From Paragyromitra xinjiangensis (Eukaryota > Ascomycota > Pezizomycetes > Pezizales > Discinaceae), in contig JBCAMK010000003.1 in the NCBI GenBank assembly GCA_038503065.1, positions 620,001 through 684,000 of the forward strand: a DNA stretch of 64,000 nt, read 5' to 3'. Positions 12,186-22,804 of this stretch are shown one piece after another. Position numbers and translations under genes: made by a program. The first letter of the stretch is position 1; the number at the start of each line of letters is the position of its first letter. The notes below the pieces were generated by a model, which searched no databases, was not told where the DNA came from, and saw only the letters and a list, made by a program, of their open reading frames with translations.

Positions 12186-13545
12186 TACAGGCAGTGAGGT
12201 TTGATAGTGAGGCCGAGAAACGTGCATGTTCTAGCGAATGCATGATGGACAGGCTCGGGAATGGTGGCTGGTATTATTTATTGAGTCGTCAGATCCCTGC
12301 TCATTTTCAGTGGTATTCCCAAATCTTTATTTTTTTAGATATTTCATGTTTCTCCCCTTAGCTATTCTGCTAGTAATACAATACAATATAATAGTTTTAG
12401 CTTGCCCTGGCCATGGGGTGGGCAAAATCTGCTTCGTCGCTTAATATTCAACCTATATAATTGTGTAGCTCCATAGCAACACTTGACTTTTCGAGGCTAT
12501 TTTCTCTTTTCGAGCTGCAAAAATTCCTCCCAAAGACAGCCCAGCGTCTAACCTCACTGTTGGCATTAGATCTCTTGTAGAATATCGACTTTAGGTATGA
12601 CGTTTGAATCCACCGCTTTTCTCAGCTCGGAGGCTTCTTTTACATGCTCACTATCCCGAACCAAGTGATCTTTAGGTATTGTCTCTAGCTTCAGGTTTCT
12701 GGCTACCTTGAGTCCTTGGGCCTGGATACGTGTCGTTTTTGCTAACTGCAGTGGCTGGGTCCCGTCATTATCGTGTAATACATGTAATTTCCGGTTCTCG
12801 GGCCTCCACTTGTTTTTTTGTTCTTTCTTTTTTTTTTTAGTCATGATTTCATTTATTTCTGAGTATAAGGGTATCGCATGCAACAGAAGATATGGCGTGA
12901 ACAAAACCCAACTACATGTAGTTTTTTGTTTGTATTTCATATGATTAGATGGCTACCTCAGGTGGATTGTATGCTAATAAATCGAGCAGGTGAAAAGATA
13001 TGGCTTAATATTATCGGCGTCGTTTGCGGGCAAATGTTGAAGGTTTATAGGACGAATCGATCGCCAACCAAATATTTAGGAATCGTTCCTGTGGTACATG
13101 TCCTTCTTAAAGAGAAGTTCTCTAGGTGATAACGTACCACAATTCAAAGGGGTCGAATATCAGAGAAGCGACCAGGGAAAGCGACAATTGGGCCACCCTG
13201 TCATTATCTGATCTCAATCACCAGCAGAAAACAATTTACATCCCATAAAACATAAGAAGAGAAGTTAAGTATGAAGAAACCTTTTGATGCTTGTATCCCA
13301 CTATGTATGTTCTGATATCTTTGCCCTTATGCTAACACTCGTACGCATCCAAAATGATGGCCTGTGTGATTTCAACTTCTGTAGTGCATTTGGAATATGG
13401 GGATAGCGCTCTAGAAAGAAAAACAAAATGTGGAAATGAATATAACAAGAATTTTTTTTAGATATTGGCATAGCTTTCTTGGCCCCAAACCTCCCCAGCG
13501 GGGGTTACACCTATCTTTAGCACGGTCTGGTGGCGCATACTAGTT

Positions 13546-13845
13546 ACAAGCGTACGGGGGTGAGGTTGGGACGGCCAGTTTTTCAGTACCCTTGCCGTTC
13601 CAACTTCACCCCCATATGCTTGTACTCGCGAATTTATTTAGTATCAAGCGAGCCTAAACCCTAACCCACAGCGAAGAAAATGAACTGATGCATCTAAGTT
13701 CAGCAATTGTGGTCCAAACAACTTAAAAATGTGTGCAAAAGAAAGATAAGAGGTTAAAAATAAACCACAATTTTTTTGGATGCGAATGGGATATGCACCT
13801 AGTGTGGGTTAGGGTTCCGACTTTATAAATTTGCGAGTATAGCAC
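13546..13845. repeat. Nested imperfect inverted repeats, possible degenerate MITE
   Basis: Arms of 29 bp at 13546-13574 and 13595-13623 are near reverse complements (ACAAGCGTACGGGGGTGAGG against ACAAGCATATGGGGGTGAAG). A second, outer pair lies at about 13619-13671 and 13800-13845: ACTCGCGAATTTAT...CCCTAACCCACA against its inverted form. The CCCTAACCC core looks like a telomeric hexamer but occurs only once per arm. No coding sequence is present. Confidence 0.5.
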
Positions 13846-14012
13846 GCCTTTGAAAGGTGAGATGTATGTTTTACTTGGCGTTTCACTGATTTGAAGGTGT
13901 CTTTGGTAGTCAAGGGAAATATTGGAAAGGGCCGCAGGAAAAGCGGAAGCATTGCGGGGATTTCCCTAGGTACTACGGCATTCTGATATGAGGGTGGTGC
14001 TCAGGTACATAA

Positions 14013-14186
14013 TACAGTCACTCTCGGCCACTTGACGAAACTGAGCATTTGACGAACGTGGGGTCTGTAAAGGCAAAAGTTGGACTCTCTGACCACTGGC
14101 GAACACCAAAGGAAGTCCTATTCCTAGTATTCCACACTCCTGTTCGTCAAATGGCTGGTTTCGTCGAGTGGCTGGGAATGACTGTA
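14013..14186. mobile_element. 174-bp MITE with ~50-bp terminal inverted repeats
   Basis: The left arm begins TACAGTCACTCTCGGCCAC, the right arm (read on the other strand) TACAGTCATTCCCAGCCAC. Both continue with TTGACGAAAC-like and CATTTGACGAAC blocks, so the similarity runs about 50 bp inward. Ends read TA-CAGT...ACTG-TA, which fits a TA target duplication and a Tc1/mariner-pogo (Fot-like) origin. It has no coding capacity and would need a transposase in trans. Confidence 0.75.
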
Positions 14187-14743
14187 GCGTTTGCGTGTGG
14201 GGTTACAAATTAGTGCTGGGGGAATTTCGCCAGTTGCTATTACTCTTTTAGGATCGCCAAACGAGCCCCTTCATCTCCAAACAACCTATCACAACTTTTA
14301 GGGACTTCATATACCAAGCGCTTTTAGTGCCCCTGGAATGATCCGTCATATTAATTCCATAATTAGTGCCATCTTGTTGATCAGGCGTATATCTTGCGTA
14401 TCGTCTTCCATTTGTTACTGCTGGATTTTTTTGATATACTCTGCTGCGCTCTTGACCCTTTCTTTCGTTTGACTTTTCATAATTTTCTACTAGGCGGAAT
14501 TTATTTCTAAGTCACCCTTTCAGGTATCATTCCCTTAGTTCATCATGCATAACTATCGTGGCCTTGGATTGTCTTTCGACTGCATCTTGTGCTTTGCTTC
14601 CTACTCCTCCTTCTCCTCCTGGTCAGATGCCACGCGAGGCGATTTTATCTTTAACTTACGTTTCTAGGCATTTTCCTGCAACTTAGCCAGAAAAATTCAT
14701 ACGCGAATTCTACTGGTTTATTTCACTGGTCTCTGCCTCCTAA

Positions 14744-15676
14744 ATGGGGTTGGTGCATCGCAATGTCAGTGATGACATTACGAACGTTTCGTCGACATTT
14801 ACTTCCTTTGACAAATGTAGGATTATAAAGCTTGCTTATCTGGATGAAATAGGGGTATCTGCTAATAGTTCTATTGTTAGGCATGGCAAGGGATTTTTGC
14901 AAGTGTGTAATTGACTCTTAGGCTCGATGATCATTGTTTGGGGGTCAAATTGCTGATTTAATCTCAGGATCCCCTTCATCATTGTCTGCATAATTGTTGG
15001 GCTGATGATCCTCTCTATTATATGGTGTTTCTTCCGCTGCTGCCTCTGTGGCTATCGTTGTTGTACCTGCTGTTGTGGTGGTTGTGGGGGTCGTCGTGAA
15101 AGATCAGACGGAGGGTCCGAGCGAACCACCACGCTCATAGTAGAACAACCACCCTACAGCGAGCCTCCACGATATGCATACTACGACAGTGCAAATGATG
15201 ATGCACTGCCTATCATGCCATCTCTCGAGAAAACCCAGTGTATCGCGGTATCCGTGAGCGAAGAGCATGAACTGGCTTTCATGAGGCCTGCAATTATAGA
15301 AGACGTATCTTTAAGGCATCGATACGGCGATGGTGAATCATCGCAAGGTCTTAGATACATTAATAATAGCCTCCAACATCCTTCTCCAATACGACAGTAC
15401 TGGCCAGATGCTTCTGGTTCACAAGCACCACAATACCGATATAAAGCTAGCTTTATACCACCTATTCAAGAAACTGGATATGAGAAAGAAACCATCGAGT
15501 ACCACCAAAATCCGGGGAGAAATCAGAAGATTTCAGGTAATCTCTCAGAACCATCACTTAATCGGGGCGGAGAACGAAAGAACGGTAGGAATGATTACCA
15601 GGATTTAGTGGATCACCATCTAGATATCTCGAGCTACCAAAGTCAGCGGAGCCAACAAGAGTGGACCAACGTTTAA
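14744..15676 (+). CDS. PIN2-like single-pass membrane protein with Cys-rich juxtamembrane region
   Basis: Resembles the fungal PSI+-inducibility PIN2 family. Exon 1 (14744-14816) encodes a short N-terminus ending TFTSFDKC. Exon 2 (14881-~14905) encodes MARDFCK. Exon 3 (14968-15676) encodes IPFIIVCIIVGLMILSIIWC, a transmembrane helix, followed by a dense cysteine run (FFRCCLCGYRCCTCCCGG) that is a likely palmitoylation cluster. The cytoplasmic ~180 residues are disordered and rich in Tyr, Ser and Gln. The pattern S-[FW]-D-[KN]-C-MA...CKW...membrane helix...Cys cluster is the family hallmark. The exon 2/3 donor could not be placed with a canonical GT while keeping frame, so either a non-canonical site is used or this copy has a small error there. 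Role: plasma-membrane or endomembrane protein of poorly defined function. Confidence 0.72.
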
Positions 15677-15944
15677 TTATACGTGTGGGTGAGTGGGGGA
15701 ATAGCCGAGTGGTTTCCTCATTGCTTTCGTATAATTCGATGGGTTATGGATAGGTATGCATATGGGTTGGTTAGATAAATTTCTGTTGCATACTATTTTG
15801 TAATTTCATCGGGTAGGAGGGCTGATTGAAGTCTTTTCAGCAACCATAGAGGTCCTAGGCAACTAAACCTAAACTTCCAAGAAAAAATCTGCCTACATAA
15901 GATTAAACCCAAAATGGATGGGGTCGCTGCAAGTCAATATCAGG

Positions 15945-16015
15945 TTTATTTATTGCTCGTATTGCATCAATCCATAACGGATATGAAATACAGTGAAAAG
16001 AAACCCTATGACCGC
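15945..16015 (-). mobile_element. LINE family-1-like 3'-end fragment
   Basis: Matches the 3' terminus of the full-length LINEs at 23838 and 44087: a TTTATTTATT tail, GCTC[GA]TATTGCAT, the palindrome ATCCATAACGGAT, then ATAC AGTGAAA and CCCTATGACCGC. Only about 70 bp are alike, so it is a severely 5'-truncated insertion or a shared 3'-end module. Confidence 0.65.
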
Positions 16016-16019
16016 TAGC

Positions 16020-16200
16020 AATGGTCTTGGGGCGAGGCGGGGCGGGCGGACCTCCTTCGCCCCGCACCATCGATGGGGTGAAAATATTGGCCTCCGCCCC
16101 GCCCCGTCGGGGTGATAACTGGCGGGGCCCCGTCGGGGCCACATTGATTAAAATATATCAATGTAGGTCAATGGGGCTGTTGACTTGACTTTGCCCGGCC
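16020..16200. repeat. GC-rich patch with imperfect inverted repeats
   Basis: Strings of GGGGCGGGGC and CCCCGCCCC, with GGGGCCCCGTCGGGGCCAC-like palindromic pieces, stand out sharply from the AT-rich surroundings. It could form stable hairpins. The origin is unknown and no coding frame is convincing. Confidence 0.5.
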
Positions 16201-16541
16201 CCAACGTGGGGAAACTCTTAATTTTTGTTGAAGCGTATCGTAGAATTAACTCACTTCCAGTAACCTATTAGCGCTACCGCCGGGTTCCTGAAACATATCT
16301 GTGGTCTTTGGCAGCAAATAGCGGTTTGAGCAAGCTCGGTGCATGCTTTTCTGAGGTATACTAGTAAGCTACCGCTGTTTTCTTTGCTGCAGATGCCCTT
16401 GCGTTTTACCGCCGACCCCAAGGCGTTCTGTGATGCATTCCACTTTGCCTTACTGATATACATTGCTTTTACCACCAACTGTAACAGGCGTAACGGGTAC
16501 GCCGTTACTGCCTTAGCGTGTGAAGTAGAATAGGGTTGGGC

Positions 16542-16980
16542 TGATGGGAGAGTAGGAGCCTGCATGGGTGGGGTCCTACATGCAGGGAGCTACTGAGTCC
16601 CACTTGTTGGATATTTACCTCCTTTCGTGCCACTTCCGGCCTTTCTCTATTCATTTGGCTCTATTCTTTTCTCCACCTACGTAGGGCTTCTATAACATAC
16701 GTAGGCTTTTCTACTATTCAGGTTTCTTACTATTCCTTGCTGTTTTGGTCTTTGGCTATCAATTATTCAAGCGGCTATTCGGTATATTGGGCTTATTCGG
16801 AGGCTGCTTTGGGCCTGGAGGCGCTGACCGCGAGGTATATGGTAGAAGGGCTCTGGTTGGTTGATTACTTGTCTCTATATATAGAGGCTTTCTGTCTCTT
16901 CTTATATTCTTTCTTCTCTATCAAATACTGTTCTATTTGGCGAGTAAGCTCATGGGCTTATGGCAGGATGGTGTGACGGA
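16542..16980 (+). mobile_element. Possible solo or partial Gypsy LTR
   Basis: The segment starts TGATGGGAGAGTAGGAGCC and continues CATGGGTGGGG. It resembles, in inverted orientation, the sequence at about 33830-33877 next to the Gypsy gag (TGATGGGACTGTAGGAGCC on the minus strand). This suggests an LTR of the same family. The 3' boundary is a guess. Confidence 0.35.
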
Positions 16981-17098
16981 CCCACAAGGCTATTACATGT
17001 GAAAGGAAGGATAGACCCGGGCAGACGGAGAGGTACAAGGACAAGCATGAGTGGAGTGGCTACCACATACTAGGGAACACCTGTACCCCGCTGACCTA

Positions 17099-17215
17099 GT
17101 TATTTATTTATTTTATTTATTATTCATACTCACATGCATCCGAAACGGATATGGCGTACAGCAGAAGAAAACCCAACAGGAACATAAAACAAAACAAAAC
17201 AAAACAGACTAATCC
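17099..17215 (-). mobile_element. Related LINE 3'-end fragment
   Basis: Begins with a TTATTTATTTA tail, then CATGCATCCGAAACGGATATGG and CGTACAGCAGAAG, and later CTAATCCTCCACC. The order and spacing match the 3' end of LINE family 1 (tail, palindromic ATCCGNAACGGAT, ATGGC.TACAG, AAATCCTCC) but at lower identity. It is therefore a different, related family. Confidence 0.55.
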
Positions 17216-17937
17216 TCCACCAATTCCAACATCAGCAAAAATAATTATCGCCTCCAGGAGTTTGGGCATGTCTCCTGGGGAGGCAATTTCCTCCCTGACC
17301 TCCATAAGGAGTGGTCACGCTACTACTTCCTTCTGGAGGATATACCTTATCCTTTTGACTCCTTTTAATCTCCTGGAGGAAATGGCCACTCTTCATCACT
17401 GATGTACACTTGTGGAGCGCCTAGCAACTCCTTCATATCTTGAGGAGGATAATGCTTCTCTTCCCCGCAAAATTTCAGGTGTTTTGCTTAGTAATTGCAG
17501 CTCAGCACGTGATATTCAGATTTGATTGGTTTTATTCTTCTATTCGTTCAATTGATAGTGTTGTCACGTAGGATATCAAGTATCCTCTACCTACTCCCAT
17601 ACCACGCCTACATCAGGAAAAGTTAAAAATAGTCCCTGGGGGTCACTGGGGGTCCCGGGGATAGCTGGGATAGCTGAGACACTACCCGATCCCAAGGGAC
17701 AAGATGGTATCCCGGGAGACGTTGGCACTAAGCTTTGTTTCCCTGAGAAGCTCATGGTTTGCCTGTGGGATCGCGTGTGAATATATCTGGGAATATGGTG
17801 GACAGTCTGGTTTGCTCCTAGGAAGCTGCAGATGGTCTTGGTGTATTTGTGAACATTCCTTGGGACCTAATGTTTTGAACAACTTTGTCGCGATTTAAAA
17901 TAATCTATTGCGTTCTACTTTTCTACTATTGGTGATA

Positions 17938-18165
17938 TTTCCCCTCTTTGGGGCTCACCCCACCAAAAAACCCGCCGAGCCCCCCCTCAAAATTGTCGCC
18001 AGTAAACCAGTTCTTGTCCGATTGACTTGAAACTTGCACATCTACGCCACCTACATACCACAGCTCAGGATTTTAGTTTCAGCCGAATTGGCCCATAGGC
18101 GCCTGAGTAGTACTGATTTTATCGCCCAAAATAGCCAGAAATCTCGGAATATCTCAGGGAGCGAG
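17938..18165 (+). mobile_element. Fragment of the LINE family-1 5' UTR, inverted relative to copies A and C
   Basis: About 220 bp match, as reverse complement, the 5' UTR of LINE copies A (30975-31190) and C (50265-50490). Shared blocks include CTCTTTGGGGCTCACCCCACC, ACCAGTTCTTGTCCGATTG and GGCGCCTGAGTAGTACT. The LINE lies on the minus strand in A and C, so this fragment is in plus orientation. It lacks both the 5' terminus and ORF1. LINE fragments normally keep their 3' end, so an isolated 5' piece implies deletion, recombination or a shared ancestral sequence. Confidence 0.7.
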
Positions 18166-18251
18166 GTCTTGTCAAGCCCTTTGGTATCCCCAAAGGTGAG
18201 AATCTCAAGGAGCGAGGTTTTGTCAAGCCCTTCGGTATCCCCAAAGGTGAG
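18151..18251. repeat. Two tandem ~50-bp units
   Basis: Units at 18151-18200 and 18202-18251 both read ATCTCA[AG]GGAGCGAGGT, then CAAGCCCTT.GGTATCCCC and AAAGGTGAG. They differ at only a few positions. Confidence 0.7.
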
Positions 18252-18252
18252 C

Positions 18253-18799
18253 AGTGCTACTTGAAAGAGACTTTTGCTACTATGATAATACAATGTTTTC
18301 CACAGGCCTCACGGAAGGTAAGAATCGAGGTGATTCTGGGGGTTCGCAGCGACAGCGACGACGATGTTTCTGAGGTAGAAACAGAGATGGTATTTCTATA
18401 ACAGTATGGTAAAAGTAAAGTAAGAAACGTTGCTTAAGGAAAGAAAGAAAGAACAATCACAACCGCGGAAATCCATCGCTTATATACCCAATCTTCCCCT
18501 TTCTATGACTCATCCATGACTCAACCAATCGAGGCAACCCGACCGAATCACAAAGAAACACAACGAAATAATACAATGACTAATCCTTAACACCGCACCT
18601 GTACCTGACCCCATCCATGAAAAGAAGTGCTACTTGAAGGAGACTTTGCTACAATGATAGTAAAATGTTTTCCACAGGTTTCACGTAGGGTAAGAATCAA
18701 AGTGATTCTGGGGTATGTCAGCGACAGCGACGACAATGTTTCTGAGGTAGTAACAGAAATGTTATTTTAATAACAGTACAGTAGAAGTAAGGTAAGAAA
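18253..18799. repeat. Direct repeat of ~175 bp separated by ~200 bp
   Basis: Copies at 18253-18427 and 18626-18799 share AGTGCTACTTGAA.GAGACTT, ATGTTTTCCACAGG, AGCGACAGCGACGAC and ATGTTTCTGAGGTAG. Copies this close together could be remains of LTR or tandem-array decay. No coding capacity. A second weaker direct repeat of about 60 bp lies at 18852-18913 and 19011-19072. Confidence 0.65.
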
Positions 18800-19100
18800 T
18801 TGAATTTTATTTCGCATTAAAGCAACTGAATGCTTATCGCGCGCCAACACACTACGACTAACTACAGTAATTATGGTACACTACCAACCGCACATTGCGT
18901 TACAGCGCAGGCCATTATCATAGCTCCTCTGAGAGAAAAACAACATAAACGTAGGAGAAAAGGAAATCCAGCCACGGAAACCCAAAACCTACACCACAAA
19001 ATACAAGCAACTCAACTAACTACAGTACCTATGGTCTAAGTACCAACTGCACATCCTGTTACAGGGTAGGCCGAAAGAAGAGAAGCGACGTCAAGTAGGG

Positions 19101-19602
19101 GAGTCTGGAACACTGGCAAAGTGTTAGTCTTGTTTATTGAGGATAATTTTGACCAAGAGCGAGGGTTGGTCGGTCGATGGGGTGAAGGAGTGAACTCCCT
19201 CCATCAGCAAAAAATGTGTTCCTCAATAGAGTTGTGAGCGTTGCTCATGCCTCGGTCACTTCGCTGGAAATTAGCTTAATGTATTTTGCCTCGGCAGCCT
19301 CCGCGTCGCTAGAAGGACGATATTCGTCCTCGCTGACCTCTGCCGAGGAACTGAACATCCCTCTATTCCCCGCCGAGGCACTGAACATCGCTCTGCTCTC
19401 TACAAGCCTGATAACTGATTCCCGCGCTCTATTGAGACTATAATTTGGTCCTATTTCCTCTAGTGAGTATTTACTTTTCAAAGGCCCTCTGTGGAGACTG
19501 TCGGCTCGTTTGATAGATCTTTGACTTAATATTTCATTCATTCTTCAAACGTCCTTTATCTGACGAATCTCGTCACATTCTATCATTCTTATATTTATAT
19601 CT
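19101..19602. other. 3' flank of a decayed Plavaka element with short imperfect repeats
   Basis: This lies downstream of the minus-strand Plavaka pseudogene. CCTCGG and GCCGAGG blocks with ACTGAACATC repeats occur at 19250-19400, and one copy of the ATTCGTCC motif (19322). It is probably the subterminal region of the element. I could not find a matching terminal inverted repeat. Confidence 0.4.
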
Positions 19603-22110
19603 CTAACATACTAAATTAAATGTCTTCAGATCTATTCTACTATTTACAAACCATTTCCTATTCTCCGCTCCTGCCTGCTCTGGGACCAAATGTGCGATGC
19701 CCATAATGGAATTAATATTAACACATGTCAGGCTCCTATTCGTCCTTCTTCCGACGCGCACAAGCTGATGGGGCTTCTGCAAAGCCCCGCTTTGTTCTGG
19801 AACCAAAAGCTCAACGACCACCAAACGCATCGACACCGCTTCACCTTCTCCTCTTACTTTCAGCAGACAGCGTAATTCCGCCGGAATTCGTCCTTGCAAT
19901 GCTCCATACCAGCTTTCATCTCCCATAAATACCCATACCCAATCTGATCTTGCTCGACTTGAGCCACGCCAAATCGTTTCTCCTGTAGCCCGCGCGAAAT
20001 GCCATTCCCACTCACTCTCATCCTGAAACCCTTTCACTGGTATCCGAAGTAGGCGATAGTGCTGAGCAGCAAACTCGGCAAGCCTAATTTCGTCCGGTAC
20101 TGGCTGTATTTTGGCTGTTTGGCGCAAGTATGCTGCAATTAGAGTAGCAAGGTTCGGTACGTTGCAAAATCTAGCGGCTTGTCCAACATTGCTGACCAGT
20201 CGGGGGGATGTTCTAGATCCCAAACGACGAACGGGAGCTTCTTTCGGCTTAGATTCGTCCCTTTCATTCATATTCCGCATCTGGAAAGTGTGCTGCCGTG
20301 CCATACTGTTGAGAATTTGAGTGGAGGCATCGTTCTTATTAGACCTCCGGTAGCTAAGCTTCAGCGCCTTGTGGCTACTCTCTCCAAGCTCTGTGGAGAA
20401 GGAGGGTATGTTTCCAAAGCGTTCGACATGGTCATGGAAATGGGCTAACAAGTGGATTTTAGGGAAGTTGAAGTCAGCGTTATCCCTAGAGAACTGCTCA
20501 ACCTCTGCCTGAATGCTAAGACAATTTTTGGCTTCTTGACGACGGCGGGCGGCTTTAGAAAGTCCTTTCTGTGCATCAAGCTCCTCTTGATACTGCGCTC
20601 ACAACTGTGCTGCAAGTGCTCGACTGCCGCGTTTCGTCCCTTTGCCACTTCTAAAAGTCAGGAATACCTCTTTATCTGCATGGAAGTTCCTCAAATATGT
20701 ATCCATCCAATCAAGCAACTCTCCAGTATGACTTCTATACTGAGCCATCAGTGCAAAATCCACCAAATTCCAGACGCAGCTGATCGCTTTATCAAACTCC
20801 GGACGTTGCTTGTCTGTTGGGTGCCGAAGTGCGGCTGCAAGACACGGTAAAAGGATCCGAATCAACATTCGCATCGCTTTTCCCTGCCATTGACTAACCT
20901 GGCTGTACTCCTTCTTTGGTGCAGCGAATCCTGGGTAGGGTGGAAGAGCCTTCCAGATCTCGTCAAATTGCTCTTTGCGGCCATGCTTCTTCAAAAAGGC
21001 CATCAGTCATCCCATCAAATGAACGAAGATCCCTAGATATACGACATGTAGGAGGTCCGGCTTGGGTAAGTCGCTACATTGGACGAATGGAAGATCCCAA
21101 AGGACGCCACGCGTCAGTTTAACTCCCTGTCGCTCCAACTCATTGCCGGCCTCATCATTCCCTGCCTCGTACCTTTCAAAAAGCTTTATATATTCCGTAT
21201 GGTTGCGAAGATCTGCCGGACGATATTGAAGATCTCCCAGCCGGGATTCGTCCTCTTCACAAACTGGGCAAAGGTTGCCAACAATGTTGTGCAGCATCAC
21301 ATTCTCCTTATGGTCCGCAATCCAAGCAGCAAGTATAGGAAAGCACTGGCGCCGTTTGCCGTCTCCACAGTCTATTGGTAAACCTTTACCAGCCTCCTCC
21401 AATGGCTCCAAAATCAGTTCGAGGACCTCCTTGAGAATATCATGACTTCGCTTCCGTAGCACATCGTCCTTTTGCTTGGAGCCAGAATACTTTGGAGGGA
21501 TGGGAAGCAGCGCTATGAGGACGTTTGCAAGCATGGAAAGGCTGTTTCTCGTCCGGGACTTGATATTGCCTATCGTCATGTATACTGGCCACGCTTTCTT
21601 GTCTCCAGAGAAATTCGTCAGGTGCGTCTCATCAGAGGAAAGGATTATCGGAACGACAGTTGACCCATATGGAAGCTCTTCCTAGATCAAGAAAAGATGA
21701 ATAAAGTCAGCAATAGGACGAATAAAAATATCTAGAGGACGAACCTGAGTATCCCACCACCAATTGGCAGTATGCATCTCTGAATACATCCTATGTCCCT
21801 CACTATTAGACTCTCGAATTGGTGCATATACCATATCCGAATTGTAGCATGGCTGAGCTAATAGATAGGCGGCACAAGCAACAACATCCCGGTAGAAGAA
21901 TGATGTTGAAGAATCAGGACGTAATTCGTCCACTCCCTCCTTCACCACATCCTCGCCAGTACTAAACTCAACCTCTCCACTCATCCAGCTCGACCATCCA
22001 AGGCTCGATTCCATTTGGTCGACTTTCTGCATCAGCGTATAGCTGGAGCTGAAGGAACTGTTGCCAGCGAGTCCTTCGGCAAAGAACATCAGCAAAAAGG
22101 GATGCCCGCC
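19603..22110 (-). pseudogene. Decayed Plavaka-type transposase gene (subfamily 2)
   Basis: A first exon (~22110-21740) encodes LMQKVDQMESSLGWSSWM...FYRDVVACAAYLLAQPCYNSDMVYAPIRE and ends EMHTANWWWDTQ. A small intron (about 21680-21740) leads to a second exon (about 21680-19603). That exon starts EELPYGSTVVPIILSSDETHLT and includes NFSGDKKAWPVYMTIGNI, the cysteine pair CPVC, KPDLLHVVYLGIFVHLM and the C-terminal IAHLVPE...WFVNSRIDL. These are hallmarks of Plavaka transposases (CACTA-related). The same frame runs to the end but has TGA stops at about 21007 and 20599. By comparison with the family, the first sits where Trp is expected and the second could come from a CGA Arg codon, so both fit C:G to T:A transitions. 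The N-terminal zinc-finger part is missing; sequence of another element begins near 22110. Confidence 0.85.
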
Positions 22111-22804
22111 TGGGCGCGATGGGCAAGAACCTGGGCGTAGCCCCAACGCCCAGTACGCCTGCTTGCGTCCAGCTGCGTCCATACGTCTAATATGCTGGTA
22201 CTATGGTACGCTATCCCGCCCAATCTCGCCCAATCTCGCCCAATGCGCTTGTACGTCTTATATTTGGATATCCTCGTACTGTAGGATGCTTCCATGCGCC
22301 TACTGCGTTAGTATGTCAGTACGTTCGTAGTATGGTACTCCCTGCCTCGTCTAATGCTTCCATGCACCTAATATCCGGATACTCACGTACGGTGGTATGC
22401 TTCCATGCGCCCACTGCGTGGTATGTATAGTACGCTGGCAGAATGGTACGTCCACTTTCGCCCAATGCGCTTATACCCCCAATAAGCTGGTACTACGGTA
22501 CGTCTGGGTCTCGCCCCATACTCTCGTACGCTTAGCCCTACTTGCAGTACATCTATGCATGTGCCCAAGTGCCCCATATGCAGTTTCACTCATCCAATGG
22601 CCTAGCTGGGTCTAAGGCGCGCGTTGGATTATCACAAGAGATCACTCGAGTATTCTCTTCAGGCGACAACGCAAACTTTGGTCTCAATATGCTAGATTAT
22701 GATACAATATCTCGGGCAATCTCACATCCCGCCCCCTTCTCCCCTCGCCCACTCAGGATTGGCGACCTAGCTAGGATGTGTCGGCCAGCGCCCGATACCC
22801 ACTA
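22111..22804. repeat. Subterminal-type region of a second Plavaka element, rich in GTACG words
   Basis: The DNA between 22190 and 22600 is packed with GGTACG, CGTAC, CGCCCAATGCG and GCTTCCATGCGCC words at short spacing in both orientations. There is no convincing reading frame. Multiple short motifs near the ends are a feature of CACTA-like elements. It sits directly 3' of the transposase fragment at 22805-23837. The junction with the previous pseudogene near 22110 is probably this element's end. Confidence 0.5.

Larger units (their letters stand above)
12186..14743. other. Intergenic region with degenerate repeats and one MITE
   Basis: No gene is supported. The minus-strand frame at 12566-12940 has no recognised domain. 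Around 12845-12912 a stretch resembles the LINE 3'-end-like fragment at 17099-17215, weakly. The 13.5-13.85 kb part holds a set of inverted repeats and 14013-14186 a MITE; both are listed separately. Confidence 0.45.
15677..19100. repeat. Gene-poor zone made of transposon scraps
   Basis: This marks the start of the repeat nest. No host gene is visible. It contains LINE 3'-end-like fragments (15945-16015 and 17099-17215), a GC-rich inverted-repeat patch (16020-16200), a possible LTR fragment (from 16542), a LINE 5'-UTR fragment (17938-18165) and several direct repeats (18151-19072). These are listed separately. The rest is unassigned, low-complexity or decayed DNA. Confidence 0.6.

Noticed and set aside
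12566..12940. Minus-strand open frame of 124 codons with a Lys-rich run
   Set aside because: No domain, no splice partners and low-complexity start; part of it overlaps a weak LINE-like fragment. Not strong enough for a gene call.
13652..13820. CCCTAACCC / GGGTTAGGG as an interstitial telomere
   Set aside because: Only one hexamer-like core per arm, placed inside an inverted repeat; not a telomeric tandem array.
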